Origin: an uncultured Actinomycetes bacterium
GTDB lineage: Bacteria > Actinomycetota > Actinomycetes > Nanopelagicales > Nanopelagicaceae
Direction: 5' to 3'
Assembly (NCBI GenBank): GCA_903863015.1
Contig: CAIPAI010000029.1
Span: 124,001 to 188,000 of the forward strand
Length of the DNA stretch: 64,000 bases
Positions within the stretch are counted from its first letter, which is position 1, and every line of letters starts with the position of its first letter. Both the position numbers and the translations under genes were made by a program. Below, piece by piece: positions 9,737 to 17,618 of the stretch. A model generated the notes under the pieces. It ran no database searches and was not told the origin of the DNA. It saw only the letters and a list, made by a program, of their open reading frames with translations.

Positions 9737-10596
9737 CTCGGGTTAAAGATTTCTAAGGCACGCGCTAAGCCTTCTTCAATAAATTCAGGTTGATCGGTAT
9801 TGATGCCATGAAATGCAGTGAACATCGGGCCTAACTCGCGATATCCATACGATGCGGCGAGCAAAGTTTCTAGGTTCCCGCCGCTCAGCGTTACGTAGGC
9901 GACCAACACGCGCAGCATGGCCTCTTTCCCGAATCCGGTAAGTAAGTTTCCGAAATCTACAAAAGGCGGTGCATATTGTAGATCGCTAAAATCGATCATT
10001 CCCACAAGGTGCCCATCGAGTGAGAGGAGATGAGGAGGACCTAAATCTCCGTGGCAAAGTACGGGAGGGGAATCCCATAAGTGAGACACCTCAAGAAGCT
10101 CGCGCCACTTTGTGAGTACATGTGTGGGCCATTCAATGCGGGAGGCTGTGAATTCCAATTGTTCCCTCGTGCGTTCTTGCCACGAGGGAGAGGTCGGGAG
10201 GTGATTAATCCAGATCTCTTGTGGGGTTGTATGTAGCGCATGAAGGGCCTTTGCTAACTTGGTGGCCTCTGCCGTGATGATTGCCGCGCTGCTCTCTCCG
10301 GCCGGAATGTATTGGTAGGCCGCACACGGGAAACCGTTCTCAAGCGTGCCGAATTTCTCAGGTTTAGGAGTGAGCAACCCAATCGCGAGATGCGGCAAAA
10401 TCGCGTTCTCCCGCATCAGCAGGGGCACCACATCACTTCTACGAGCCGCGCGCATCATCCACGTTCGGCCGTGCGTATCTAGCGCGGTAACTGTGTCGTA
10501 ATCCCAGCCATCCCCACCGACACCAATGATCTGCTCGAGACCAAGAGCGCGCGCGGCATCTGTCAGCATGAGCTCGGGATGAAGAGTGGGTCGCAC
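9733..10596 (-). CDS. Aminoglycoside/macrolide phosphotransferase-like kinase (APH fold)
   Basis: A 287-residue protein with the APH small-molecule kinase fold. The catalytic loop is CHGDLGPPHLL (Asp of HGD) and the metal-binding motif is GMIDFSD. The N-lobe has RTWMMRAARR, where a lysine or arginine would contact ATP. The pattern is nearest to macrolide 2'-phosphotransferase-like proteins of actinobacteria, many of which are chromosomal and have unknown substrates, so antibiotic resistance should not be assumed. The GTG at 10596 gives the full N-lobe; an ATG at 10569 is an alternative, and neither has a clear Shine-Dalgarno sequence. It is the first gene of a pair with the EEP hydrolase and is divergent from nudC. 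Confidence 0.75.
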   Translation of the reverse strand: MRPTLHPELMLTDAARALGLEQIIGVGGDGWDYDTVTALDTHGRTWMMRAARRSDVVPLLMRENAILPHLAIGLLTPKPEKFGTLENGFPCAAYQYIPAGESSAAIITAEATKLAKALHALHTTPQEIWINHLPTSPSWQERTREQLEFTASRIEWPTHVLTKWRELLEVSHLWDSPPVLCHGDLGPPHLLSLDGHLVGMIDFSDLQYAPPFVDFGNLLTGFGKEAMLRVLVAYVTLSGGNLETLLAASYGYRELGPMFTAFHGINTDQPEFIEEGLARALEIFNPR

Positions 10597-10601
10597 TGCT
10601 C

Positions 10602-10614
10602 TAGGGTGGCATAT
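10602..10614 (+). promoter_or_regulatory. Putative leaderless promoter of nudC
   Basis: TAGGGT (10602-10607) has the TAnnnT form of an actinobacterial -10 box and ends seven bases before the ATG of nudC, so transcription would start at or next to the start codon. The same GGGTGG stretch could instead act as a weak ribosome binding site on a longer transcript. Confidence 0.4.
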
Positions 10615-11490
10615 ATGCGCCGTGAAGACCTCCTTTTAGCCGCCACCAGTGTCAACCCCGGCCTCGACCGGGCAGCACACTTACGGATCGACCTGACGGC
10701 ACTCGCTGCGTATCCATCAAAGACCTTGGAAGTTGCCAGTGGCGCAGTGCGCACTCACGATGGTCTCCTACACCTGACTGACGCTTCTCCTCAGCTCGAT
10801 GCGGTGATTTTTCTAGGGCTTGATACTGCAGGTGTGGCATATTTTGCGAAATCTGGAGAGGGTGACTTCACATCGCTACGCGAAGTAGTGAGTCAATTCT
10901 CGGCCTTTGAAAGATTGCTCGCCGCCCATGCGGTTGCTCTAATGAATTGGCATGAGTCGCATCCACATTGCCCACGTTGTGGCTCTCCTACCGTGATGAG
11001 TTCAGCAGGAAATGCTCGCCTTTGTGAGAAGGATCAGCGAGAACTTTATCCGCGCACAGACTCTGCAGTCATTGTTTTAGTAAAAGATGTAGATGATCGA
11101 ATTCTTTTGGGACGACAAGCAAGTTGGCCTGAAGGACGTTATTCAACATTTGCAGGCTTTGTAGAGCCTGGCGAATCATTTGAAAGTGCTGTGGAGCGCG
11201 AAGTGCTTGAAGAATGTGGAATTGTTTCAGAGCAAATCAACTATCTAGGTTCGCAACCTTGGCCATTTCCCGCTTCCATCATGGTTGCCTTTGAGGCGAT
11301 TGCAAAAGATCCATCGCAAGCTTTAGCTGATGGTGTAGAAATCGAAAGAGTGGAATGGTTTTCGCGTGCTCAGTTCAAGGAAGCGACTGATTCTGGGCGC
11401 TTAGTTCTGCCACCTTCAATCAGCATTGCTCGTCGCATGATTGAAGGCTGGTATGGCGAAGTGCTTACAGGCGGCGAAGCGTGGCGTTAA
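10615..11490 (+). CDS. nudC: NAD(H) pyrophosphatase NudC
   Basis: Hydrolyses NAD(H) to NMN(H) and AMP and can remove NAD caps from RNA. The 291-residue protein has the N-terminal NudC domain, a zinc ribbon (CPRCGSPT, then LCEKDQ), the motif YPRTDSAVIVLV, the Nudix box GFVEPGESFESAVEREVLEECG and the NADH-pyrophosphatase signature SQPWPFPAS right after it. Those two motifs together separate NudC from other Nudix proteins. ATG 10615 was chosen over an upstream in-frame ATG because the family starts near here and a TAnnnT box lies seven bases upstream. It lies near uvrD2 and the mycoredoxin gene, as does Rv3199c. Confidence 0.92.
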   Translation: MRREDLLLAATSVNPGLDRAAHLRIDLTALAAYPSKTLEVASGAVRTHDGLLHLTDASPQLDAVIFLGLDTAGVAYFAKSGEGDFTSLREVVSQFSAFERLLAAHAVALMNWHESHPHCPRCGSPTVMSSAGNARLCEKDQRELYPRTDSAVIVLVKDVDDRILLGRQASWPEGRYSTFAGFVEPGESFESAVEREVLEECGIVSEQINYLGSQPWPFPASIMVAFEAIAKDPSQALADGVEIERVEWFSRAQFKEATDSGRLVLPPSISIARRMIEGWYGEVLTGGEAWR

Positions 11491-11498
11491 CGTCCTTA

Positions 11499-11750
11499 CT
11501 AAGCGCTGATACCGAGCCGCTTCTTCACTTCGATGAGTGAAGGATTGGTGGCGCTGGTGCCGTTTGGGAAGAGGATGGTGGGGACTGTCTGATTGCCCCC
11601 GTTGATCTTCTCAACTAGATCGGCTGAGGCGGGATCGTCTTCGATATTCACCTCGACAAATTCGATGCCGGCGCGGTTGAGGTCGCCTTTGAGGCGGTGG
11701 CAGTAGCCACACCAAGGCGTGGAGTACATGATCATGAGGTCTGCTGACAT
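11499..11750 (-). CDS. mrx1: Mycoredoxin (Mrx1-type glutaredoxin)
   Basis: An 83-residue thioredoxin-fold protein with the active-site sequence CGYC in STPWCGYCHR, the cis-proline loop QTVPTILF and the C-terminal helix LIEVKKRLG. Mycoredoxins reduce mixed disulfides with mycothiol, so the gene implies a mycothiol redox system. The mycobacterial homologue Rv3198A is also next to uvrD2 and is of near-identical length, which supports ATG 11750 over an in-frame ATG at 11786. A TACACT box lies seven bases upstream of 11750, fitting a leaderless mRNA. It is divergent from uvrD2. Confidence 0.9.
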   Translation of the reverse strand: MSADLMIMYSTPWCGYCHRLKGDLNRAGIEFVEVNIEDDPASADLVEKINGGNQTVPTILFPNGTSATNPSLIEVKKRLGISA

Positions 11751-11763
11751 GGGGACCAGTGTA
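11751..11763 (-). promoter_or_regulatory. Putative leaderless promoter of the mycoredoxin gene
   Basis: On the minus strand TACACT (11763-11758) ends seven bases before the ATG at 11750, with no Shine-Dalgarno sequence in between. This decides the start codon in favour of the shorter protein. Confidence 0.5.
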
Positions 11764-11804
11764 TGGGTGGTTTCGATGTCGGGCATCTCTGGAAGGATGG
11801 GCGA

Positions 11805-13793
11805 GTGACCCCAGATGAGATCCTGGCTGCGCTAGACGAGCAGCAACGCGAAGTAGCCCTCGCGCAAGGACCTGTGGTGGTTTATGCAGGTGCCGGAAGT
11901 GGCAAGACCCGCGCTATTACACATCGCATTGCTTATCGTGCGTTGGCCGGCACTCTGCGCCCAGAACAAACACTGGCACTCACCTTCACTGCGCGGGCGG
12001 CTGGCGAGATGCGATCACGTTTACGAACCCTCGGAGTAGAGGGCGTACAGGCGCGTACCTTCCATGCTGCAGCGCTCCGTCAGCTAACGTACTTCTGGCC
12101 AAAGCACACACGCACCGAATTGCCCCGCCTCTCGCCGAGCAAAGCTCGTCACCTCAGTGTTGCGTTGAGGCGCAACGGCCTACGGGATGCGCCGGCTGTC
12201 CTACAAGATGTGGCTTCTGAAATTGAATGGGCCAAAGTCAATCAAGTTTCACACGAAGATTACATATTGCGCGCGAAAGATCGAACTGTCCGCAGCGACT
12301 TAGGTGCCGACGTCATTCAACAGCTTTATGCAGATTACGATGAAATCAAAACAAATGATGGAGCAATGGATTTCGAGGATGTATTGCTCTTGGCTAAAGC
12401 CTTACTTGAAGAAGCTCCGGCCCTTCTCAATGAACTGCGTGCGCAGTATCGATCTTTTGTGGTCGATGAATATCAAGACATTTCGGCAATTCAGCAACAG
12501 TTGTTAGATATCTGGATTGGTGATGGCGAAGATATTTGCGCTGTAGGCGATATTAATCAAACCATTTACTCCTTTGCCGGGGCCGATCCTAAATTCTTCA
12601 TGGATTTTCCAAAGAAGTTTCCGCAGGCTCTTTTATTGAGGCTCTCTACGAATTACCGTTCAACGCCGGAGATTGTGCACCTAGCAAACCAAATAAATAA
12701 GCGATCTGGGTCGGCCCTCGAATTACACGCTGTTCGCCCTAAGGGGAGTGCGGTGCAGTACCAAGAGTTTGCTGATGAGGAAGACGAGGCAAGTGGAGTC
12801 TCTGATCGAATCAAAGTGCTCACGAGTTCAGGGGTGGCACTCGATCAGATCGCTGTGCTCTACCGAACTAATGCGCAATCTGCCGCGCTGGAAAGATCGT
12901 TGGCAAGTGCCGGAATCCCGTTTGCAGTTCGAAATGGTGAAGGTTTCTTTCATCACCCGAAAGTACGCGAAGCGCTGCGTTTACTGCGAGCGGCAAATCG
13001 AAGCGCCGGTGAGGGCGAAGTTCCTGATCGAGTACGCGAGGTGCTCGAAGTTTTGGGATGGCGCCACGAAAGCCCACCTGATGCACTTGGCGCTGGTCGC
13101 GATGAGTGGGAGATGCTCAATGCGCTCTATCGCATGAGCGGCAGCTTCGACGATTTCGATGCCCTCATTCAAGAATTAGAAGACCGTTCGCAACATTCAC
13201 ACGCCCCACTTCGCAACGCGGTCACGTTGGCCTCTCTGCACTCGGTGAAAGGTATGGAGTGGGCGCATGTGTTCTTAGTAGGCGCAAACGAAGGATTGAT
13301 CCCGATCTCTCTAGCCAAGGAGCCTGCGCAAATTGAAGAAGAACGTCGGCTCTTCTACGTAGGAATTACACGCGCCAAAGAGAGTCTCACAATTTCTTGG
13401 GGAAATCGCTCGCGTCAAAGCTCACGCTTCCTGCGAGAAATAGGCATCGGCGGAGAAATCAAGAGCGCTTCAACGGTTTCGCTGGCAGTCTGTAAATCCT
13501 GCGGAAAACCGCTCAAGAATGGCGTCGAGCGAAAGCGTTCTAGATGCAGCGAGTGCCCACTCGATGTAAGCGAAGAGTTATTCGAGGCTCTGCGAGCGTG
13601 GCGGTATGACCGGGCAAAGATCGCTGATGTACCAGCCTTCGTCATTTTCACTGATGCAACGTTAGAAGCAATTGCCGCGCTCCGTCCCAAAAATAATCAA
13701 GAACTCTTAACTATCTCTGGAATCGGAGCGCGCAAACTCGAAGATTATGGCGTTGAGGTGCTCGCCATCGTCGCGTTAAACGGAGCGAATTAA
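11805..13793 (+). CDS. uvrD2: ATP-dependent DNA helicase UvrD2
   Basis: A superfamily 1A helicase of 662 residues from GTG 11805. Motifs in order are the P-loop VVVYAGAGSGKTR, SFVVDEYQDISAIQ (Walker B), AVGDINQTIYSFAGAD, LSTNYRSTPEI, LASLHSVKGMEW and LFYVGITRAKESL. After the motor come four cysteines (CKSCGKPLKNG and RCSECP) and an HRDC domain (about 590-660, FVIFTDATLEAIAALRP). This tetracysteine-HRDC tail is the hallmark of actinobacterial UvrD2. GTG 11805 was chosen because GGAAGG lies eight bases upstream; an ATG at 11763 has no such site. The stop overlaps the whiB7 end by four bases. Confidence 0.93.
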   Translation: MTPDEILAALDEQQREVALAQGPVVVYAGAGSGKTRAITHRIAYRALAGTLRPEQTLALTFTARAAGEMRSRLRTLGVEGVQARTFHAAALRQLTYFWPKHTRTELPRLSPSKARHLSVALRRNGLRDAPAVLQDVASEIEWAKVNQVSHEDYILRAKDRTVRSDLGADVIQQLYADYDEIKTNDGAMDFEDVLLLAKALLEEAPALLNELRAQYRSFVVDEYQDISAIQQQLLDIWIGDGEDICAVGDINQTIYSFAGADPKFFMDFPKKFPQALLLRLSTNYRSTPEIVHLANQINKRSGSALELHAVRPKGSAVQYQEFADEEDEASGVSDRIKVLTSSGVALDQIAVLYRTNAQSAALERSLASAGIPFAVRNGEGFFHHPKVREALRLLRAANRSAGEGEVPDRVREVLEVLGWRHESPPDALGAGRDEWEMLNALYRMSGSFDDFDALIQELEDRSQHSHAPLRNAVTLASLHSVKGMEWAHVFLVGANEGLIPISLAKEPAQIEEERRLFYVGITRAKESLTISWGNRSRQSSRFLREIGIGGEIKSASTVSLAVCKSCGKPLKNGVERKRSRCSECPLDVSEELFEALRAWRYDRAKIADVPAFVIFTDATLEAIAALRPKNNQELLTISGIGARKLEDYGVEVLAIVALNGAN

Positions 13794-14104
13794 GCAGCTG
13801 CCGGATTCAATCGAGGACGCCCCGGCATGCGCTTGCTAGCGACCACTGCGCCCTTATCGAAGATCTCTCCGCCCCAGACACCGACGGGTTCCGCGCGCGA
13901 GATCGCACCGGAGAGGCACTCTGATTTGAGCGGGCAAGGCCCACAGATCGCCTTAGCCATCTCTAACTCTGCCTGACTATCAGAGAAGAAGATCTCCGGA
14001 TCGGTGGTGTGGCAGGGAAGTGAGAAGTCATAGGTAAAGACTGGTGCCTCCATCGTTTCGTTAGCCCAGCCAGGAACCAACAAAGGGTTCAAAATAACGC
14101 TCAT
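13790..14104 (-). CDS. whiB7: WhiB7 (WblC) antibiotic-resistance regulator
   Basis: A 104-residue Wbl protein with four cluster cysteines (near 31, 54, 57, 63), the WhiB7-specific turn GVWGGEIFDKG and a C-terminal AT-hook core PGRPRL that inserts in AT-rich minor groove. WhiB7 with the primary sigma factor activates intrinsic resistance genes after ribosome-targeting antibiotics. ATG 14104 is preferred; the GTG directly before it is in frame. GGAGAGG lies nine bases upstream. Position next to uvrD2 and an Rv3197-like ABC1 gene matches mycobacteria. The upstream leader carries a short reading frame and an intrinsic terminator, so expression is very likely controlled by attenuation. Confidence 0.93.
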   Translation of the reverse strand: MSVILNPLLVPGWANETMEAPVFTYDFSLPCHTTDPEIFFSDSQAELEMAKAICGPCPLKSECLSGAISRAEPVGVWGGEIFDKGAVVASKRMPGRPRLNPAAA

Positions 14105-14137
14105 CACGACCGCCTCTCCGCTCCGGTAGGAGCAAAT

Positions 14138-14172
14138 AAAAAAGGGCCCCGGATCTTTTAGATCCGCGGCCC
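14138..14172 (-). terminator. Intrinsic terminator in the whiB7 leader (attenuator)
   Basis: Read on the minus strand, GGGCCGCGGATC pairs with GATCCGGGGCCC (one G-G mismatch) around an AT-rich loop and is followed directly by six T. It lies between the upstream reading frame and whiB7, so it would stop transcription before whiB7 unless an alternative fold forms. On the plus strand the T-run is absent, so the terminator acts in the whiB7 direction. Confidence 0.85.
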
Positions 14173-14188
14173 GAGTTGTTGGTGGAAC

Positions 14189-14272
14189 TTACTCAGTAGG
14201 CGGAATCATGGCATACCAAAAAGCCGTCTTCGCTGCATGCGAGACGGTGACGTAGTGGTACGTGGAAGCCAT
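14189..14272 (-). CDS. 27-residue upstream reading frame in the whiB7 leader
   Basis: ATG 14272 is preceded by GAAGGAGG (best Shine-Dalgarno match seen in this part) six bases away and opens a 27-codon frame ending in TAA at 14189. The peptide begins MASTYHYVTV and ends FWYAMIPPTE. The stop lies 17 bases before the terminator hairpin. Known whiB7/wblC leaders in mycobacteria and Streptomyces contain a translated upstream frame whose disturbed translation lets polymerase read through the terminator. This frame is in the same place and is probably such a sensor. The peptide has no similarity that I recognise. Confidence 0.75.
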   Translation of the reverse strand: MASTYHYVTVSHAAKTAFWYAMIPPTE

Positions 14273-14292
14273 GGCTCCTCCTTCTGTAGACC

Positions 14293-14331
14293 AGGGTAGA
14301 GGGCGGAGCGCTATCGGGGCAACTTAATTAA
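14293..14331 (-). promoter_or_regulatory. Putative whiB7 promoter with AT-rich WhiB7 box
   Basis: On the minus strand TTAATTAA (14331-14324) is followed by TTGCCC (-35, 14322-14317), an 18-base spacer and TACCCT (-10, 14298-14293). WhiB7-dependent promoters in mycobacteria carry an AT-rich stretch a few bases upstream of the -35 box, bound by the AT-hook. The AT-rich box here overlaps the stop codon of the upstream ABC1 gene. Confidence 0.6.
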
Positions 14332-15637
14332 TGTGAGCCACGGGCAGCCACGGGGCGGCTTCCGCGAGAAAGGCTCCTTCCGCCTCAAGCTGGCAGAGGA
14401 TTCCGGTGGTGCCGAGCGTGACTCGGTGAATGAGTAGATATTCGGCGGGCAAGTTGAGCTGGAGGCCAATCTTCGCGGTGGGATTGCGTGGGTCGCCGAC
14501 GCGCATTGATTGATCACGGAGCCAGGCTCGCGAGTAGCGAAACTTTTCCACGCGCAATGGTTCCACCAGGGGTAGCAGGAAATCGAGAACTGCGGCCGGG
14601 TCCACTTCGATCCCTGGCTTCACAAAGCCATCTTCCTTAAGACCGTCGTAGAGGAGTTGGGCATCCCCATCTAATGCATGACGGAGCAAGCGCTTCATGG
14701 GATCGGGGAAGCCGCCGGGAAGACGATTGACCGCGCCAAAATCCAGCACGCCGAGTCGACCATCGTCGAGTAGTCGGAAGTTTCCTGGATGCGGGTCAGC
14801 GTGCAGTAAGCCCGCGCGCTCCGGAGAGGAGAAATGGAAGCGAGCAATCATCATGCCAGCGCGATTTCGTTGCGCGCGTGTTCCTTTGGAAATGATTTTG
14901 GACAACGGCGTGCCATCCATCCAGGTGGAGACCAAGGTTTGTTGTGATGCGAAAAGCACGTCCGGAATTGCAATATCTGGGTCGCCAGCAAAAACCTTCG
15001 CATAGTGGCGCTGGGCTTCTGCCTCATATTCGTAATCAACCTCTTCGACAATGCGAACGCGCAACTCGTCGAGTAGGGGTTTCATATCTAGACCAGGCAT
15101 GAAGAGTGCGAATACTTTGGCAAACCTTTGAATCTGATTGAGATCAGAGACGAGTGCATCAGCAGCACCTGGATACTGCACCTTGACGGCAACTTCGCGA
15201 CCGTCTTTCCAGATTGCTTTATGTACTTGACCAATTGAAGCTGACGCTGCTGGCTTGTCATCGAAAGAGAGAAACTTGGAACGCCACTTCACGCCCATCT
15301 GTTCTTTCATCACTCGATGAACAGTTGTGGCCGGCAGCGGTGGGGCCGCCTCTTGTAATTTAGTAAGGGTGGCCCGATACGGCGCCGCGAGTTCTTCGGG
15401 AAGCGCGGCTTCGAAGACACTCAAGGCTTGGCCAAATTTCATGGCTCCACCTTTGAGCTCTCCGAGTACTTTAAAAACTTGCTCAGCAGTTTTCGCTTGG
15501 ATTTGGGCCATCACAAGTTCGGCCGATTGTCCGAAGACGCGCTTGCCGATCCCTAATGCAGTGCGCCCGGCGACTCCGACTGGAAGAGAGGCAAGTTTGG
15601 CCCCACGGGCAAAACTACTTCTCGGGATTTCGCTCAT
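14324..15637 (-). CDS. ABC1/UbiB-family atypical kinase (Rv3197-like)
   Basis: A 437-residue protein of the ABC1 (ADCK/UbiB) family. It shows the family KxGQ motif in MKFGQALS, an alanine-rich nucleotide loop ASASIGQVHKA, the lysine motif VAVKVQYPG, the catalytic loop LLHADPHPGNF and the metal-binding VLDFGAVNRLP. UbiB-type proteins support quinone or lipid metabolism, mostly through ATPase activity. The mycobacterial homologue Rv3197 is adjacent to whiB7 and has been connected with macrolide tolerance, so a WhiB7-linked role is possible but only inferred. Its stop codon lies within the AT-rich box of the whiB7 promoter. Confidence 0.85.
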   Translation of the reverse strand: MSEIPRSSFARGAKLASLPVGVAGRTALGIGKRVFGQSAELVMAQIQAKTAEQVFKVLGELKGGAMKFGQALSVFEAALPEELAAPYRATLTKLQEAAPPLPATTVHRVMKEQMGVKWRSKFLSFDDKPAASASIGQVHKAIWKDGREVAVKVQYPGAADALVSDLNQIQRFAKVFALFMPGLDMKPLLDELRVRIVEEVDYEYEAEAQRHYAKVFAGDPDIAIPDVLFASQQTLVSTWMDGTPLSKIISKGTRAQRNRAGMMIARFHFSSPERAGLLHADPHPGNFRLLDDGRLGVLDFGAVNRLPGGFPDPMKRLLRHALDGDAQLLYDGLKEDGFVKPGIEVDPAAVLDFLLPLVEPLRVEKFRYSRAWLRDQSMRVGDPRNPTAKIGLQLNLPAEYLLIHRVTLGTTGILCQLEAEGAFLAEAAPWLPVAHIN

Positions 15638-15673
15638 TGCGTCATTCTTTCGTGAAGTAAGTAAAGGCGCGAC

Positions 15674-16606
15674 TTATAAGCCGGTGCCCTGATTTGGCGC
15701 GCTCTTTTGATTCCAGGTACAGCCACATCGCGGATGTGGTTTAAAAGATCGACTTGAAACATCGAGGGTTGATGTGATCGTGAGCACTGTGTTTGCCAAG
15801 GGATGGGGGGAGGTGGCGGCCTTAAAGAATTCTTGAATCGCTAAGGCGTGCAGGCTCGCGGCTAATTGAGCCAGGGGCAGCGGAGCCAGTTGGCTTACGT
15901 TGGCCAGGTAGAGGCCGCGCTCAATGGCATCAGCGTGCGCGTCGTTATCGCGAATGCGCAGGCGTTGGCAGCGCAAACACCCTGTGCTTCCCGGAAGTAC
16001 TAGTGGTCCCAAGGTGATAGCACTTCCCCAGGTGGAGCTCGTCAAATGGGGGCGACCCGTGCGCATCGCTTCGGCTTCGACTTCTGGTGGAAATGGTTCG
16101 GTAGATACATAGAGATCTGCATCTTCCACCTTGGGAGCAATATGTGGTTTTGCACACGAGAGAAAGGCGATCTCGTGGATCTTTTCCGTGACGGCAATTG
16201 AGAAAGGTTTACCCACTTCGGCCGGCGTGAGTAACGCGCCCCCCGAGTCGGCCAACGTGACGAGTCGGCGGTCCATAACAAGGAGATCTTTGACGCCGCT
16301 GAGAAATAAATTGAGTGCCAAAAGTTGTGCGCTGGTATCTGATCCGTAAATTGCAACGACTCCGTCAGGTGGCCTGACATTCGCCAGATATCCGAGGTCG
16401 ACTAATCGCGAAAGGAGGGCCCTCACGGTTGAGGTGGGTAGATCGAGGGTGAGCGCGATCTCGCTCTCGTCTCGACGCCCGTTGATCAGCGGAATGGCGG
16501 CGGCGACCTCGCCAGTGATGAGAGTGCCGCGGATTCCATCTCCGACGTAATGCCCGTCGCGCAGTGGTGCAAAGAATGTTCCAGGAGAGAAGCGCGGATG
16601 ATTCAT
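15674..16606 (-). CDS. Orphan RRE/E1-like (cyclodehydratase-type) protein
   Basis: A 310-residue protein in two parts. Residues 1-75 look like a winged-helix PqqD/RRE-type domain (GTFFAPLRDGHYVGD, then STVRALLSRLVDLGYL). The rest resembles the ThiF/E1-like fold of the bacteriocin-biosynthesis cyclodehydratase family, with AIYGSDTSAQLLALNLFLSG in place of the usual nucleotide loop and a zinc tetracysteine formed by GCLRCQ and CGC near the C-terminus. The mycobacterial Rv3196 lies in the same place and is also unexplained. No precursor peptide or YcaO partner is seen next to it. The ATP-binding loop is not canonical, so catalysis is uncertain. Confidence 0.65.
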   Translation of the reverse strand: MNHPRFSPGTFFAPLRDGHYVGDGIRGTLITGEVAAAIPLINGRRDESEIALTLDLPTSTVRALLSRLVDLGYLANVRPPDGVVAIYGSDTSAQLLALNLFLSGVKDLLVMDRRLVTLADSGGALLTPAEVGKPFSIAVTEKIHEIAFLSCAKPHIAPKVEDADLYVSTEPFPPEVEAEAMRTGRPHLTSSTWGSAITLGPLVLPGSTGCLRCQRLRIRDNDAHADAIERGLYLANVSQLAPLPLAQLAASLHALAIQEFFKAATSPHPLANTVLTITSTLDVSSRSFKPHPRCGCTWNQKSAPNQGTGL

Positions 16607-16723
16607 GGGGAGAGTATGGAGATGGCCAAGGATGGTATTTCGCCGCTCCCCACAAGAGCGATCTTATGTGCGCTCTGAGATTGCCCCAGGTCAGGAATGC
16701 GTCACGCAGGAGTAAATGAAAAG

Positions 16724-16758
16724 CAAAAGAGGCGCCGACCAGGTCGGCGCCTCTTTTG
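16724..16758 (-). terminator. Terminator hairpin downstream of the DUF5679 gene
   Basis: A perfect 17-bp inverted repeat (CAAAAGAGGCGCCGACC and its complement) with a one-base centre. On the minus strand the stem ends in CTCTTTTG and CTTTTC follows, 14 bases after the stop codon of the DUF5679 gene. It could also stop transcripts coming from the other side. Confidence 0.8.
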
Positions 16759-16771
16759 GAAGTGTGCTCTG

Positions 16772-16930
16772 TTATGCCTTGCCGAGAATGCGATTGAGCG
16801 TAGTGCCGCATACGCTGCACTTGCCCTTGGCCATTCTGCGACCTGACTCGGAGACAACTACGTGACCTTCGAAGTCACGCTTCTCCTTGCACTTGACGCA
16901 GTAAGCATCGCCTTTGTAAGTCTCTGTCAT
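16772..16930 (-). CDS. DUF5679 small zinc-ribbon protein
   Basis: A 52-residue protein with two CxxC knuckles (CVKCKEKRDF and KCSVCGTTLNR) separated by a basic stretch, which is the actinobacterial DUF5679 pattern. It probably binds one zinc ion; the function is unknown. ATG 16930 has GGGAGGAAA directly upstream, and the 11 extra codons of the longer frame lack conservation. The gene stands alone with its own terminator and is likely well expressed given the strong ribosome binding site. Confidence 0.82.
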   Translation of the reverse strand: MTETYKGDAYCVKCKEKRDFEGHVVVSESGRRMAKGKCSVCGTTLNRILGKA

Positions 16931-17033
16931 AAGTTTCCTCCCGCTCGATCTTGAGTTCACCATACCTGGCGCTTGGGTGAGCGTGAGGCAGCCTGGCGGC
17001 GATTCGTGGATAAATCAGAGGGAAATGTCCGTT

Positions 17034-17606
17034 TTAGCTACTTTCACCATGTCCATGCCCCGCCTGCCACCCCTCGAGATAAGCCTCAGCCCGGAGGCGC
17101 TCGGGGTAGCGATTTTCCAACTCATAGAACTTCGCGTTATGCCCTATTTCAATGAGATGCGCCAACTCGTGCACTAAGACGTAATCGAGCACGTACTCCG
17201 GCATCAAGCGGACTCGATCCGATATTCGAATAGATCCATCTTCGGGTGTACACGATCCCCAGCGCTCTCTCATATTGCTTACCCATCGCACGCTACGCGG
17301 AGCCGCGATACCTTCGAAGAACTTTGCACTCAGAGCCAGAGAACGAACCGCTAAATCTTCATCTGAAATCTTCTTCTTCAGATCATGCTTATTCATGCGA
17401 TCAACCATTTCGCGTACAGCGTCAGCTTCTTCGCGTTTGCTCATATTTGCCGGGATAGAAATAACAACGTTTCCACCTTCACGATGTGCCGAGATCGTGC
17501 GCTTTCGTCTGGCACTTCGGCGCACTTCTACACCGCTGTCAAGGCCTGGAATAGGTTGGAAAGAGTCGTCATTATTCGCGTTGATTTGTGAGCGAAAAAA
17601 TGGCAT
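17034..17606 (-). CDS. YgjP/M48-like zinc metallopeptidase domain protein
   Basis: A 190-residue protein of the YgjP-type (DUF45) metallopeptidase family. The zinc site is HELAHLIEIGH, with a second conserved part NAKFYELENRYP. Upstream is the family motif MRERWGSCTPEDGSIRIS. There is no signal peptide, so it is cytosolic. Substrates of this family are not well known. The start was set at ATG 17606, which has a TACGGT box six bases upstream; the longer frame begins with TTG. Downstream on the same strand is the DUF5679 gene. Confidence 0.82.
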   Translation of the reverse strand: MPFFRSQINANNDDSFQPIPGLDSGVEVRRSARRKRTISAHREGGNVVISIPANMSKREEADAVREMVDRMNKHDLKKKISDEDLAVRSLALSAKFFEGIAAPRSVRWVSNMRERWGSCTPEDGSIRISDRVRLMPEYVLDYVLVHELAHLIEIGHNAKFYELENRYPERLRAEAYLEGWQAGHGHGESS

Positions 17607-17618
17607 GTGCCCACCGTA
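17607..17618 (-). promoter_or_regulatory. Putative leaderless promoter of the YgjP-like gene
   Basis: On the minus strand TACGGT (17618-17613) is followed by six bases and then ATG 17606. No purine-rich ribosome binding site fits, so a leaderless transcript is likely. Confidence 0.45.

Noticed and set aside
9733..10596. Phosphotransferase gene as an acquired resistance gene
   Set aside because: It lies in a conserved chromosomal block with no mobile element; the APH fold alone does not show resistance.
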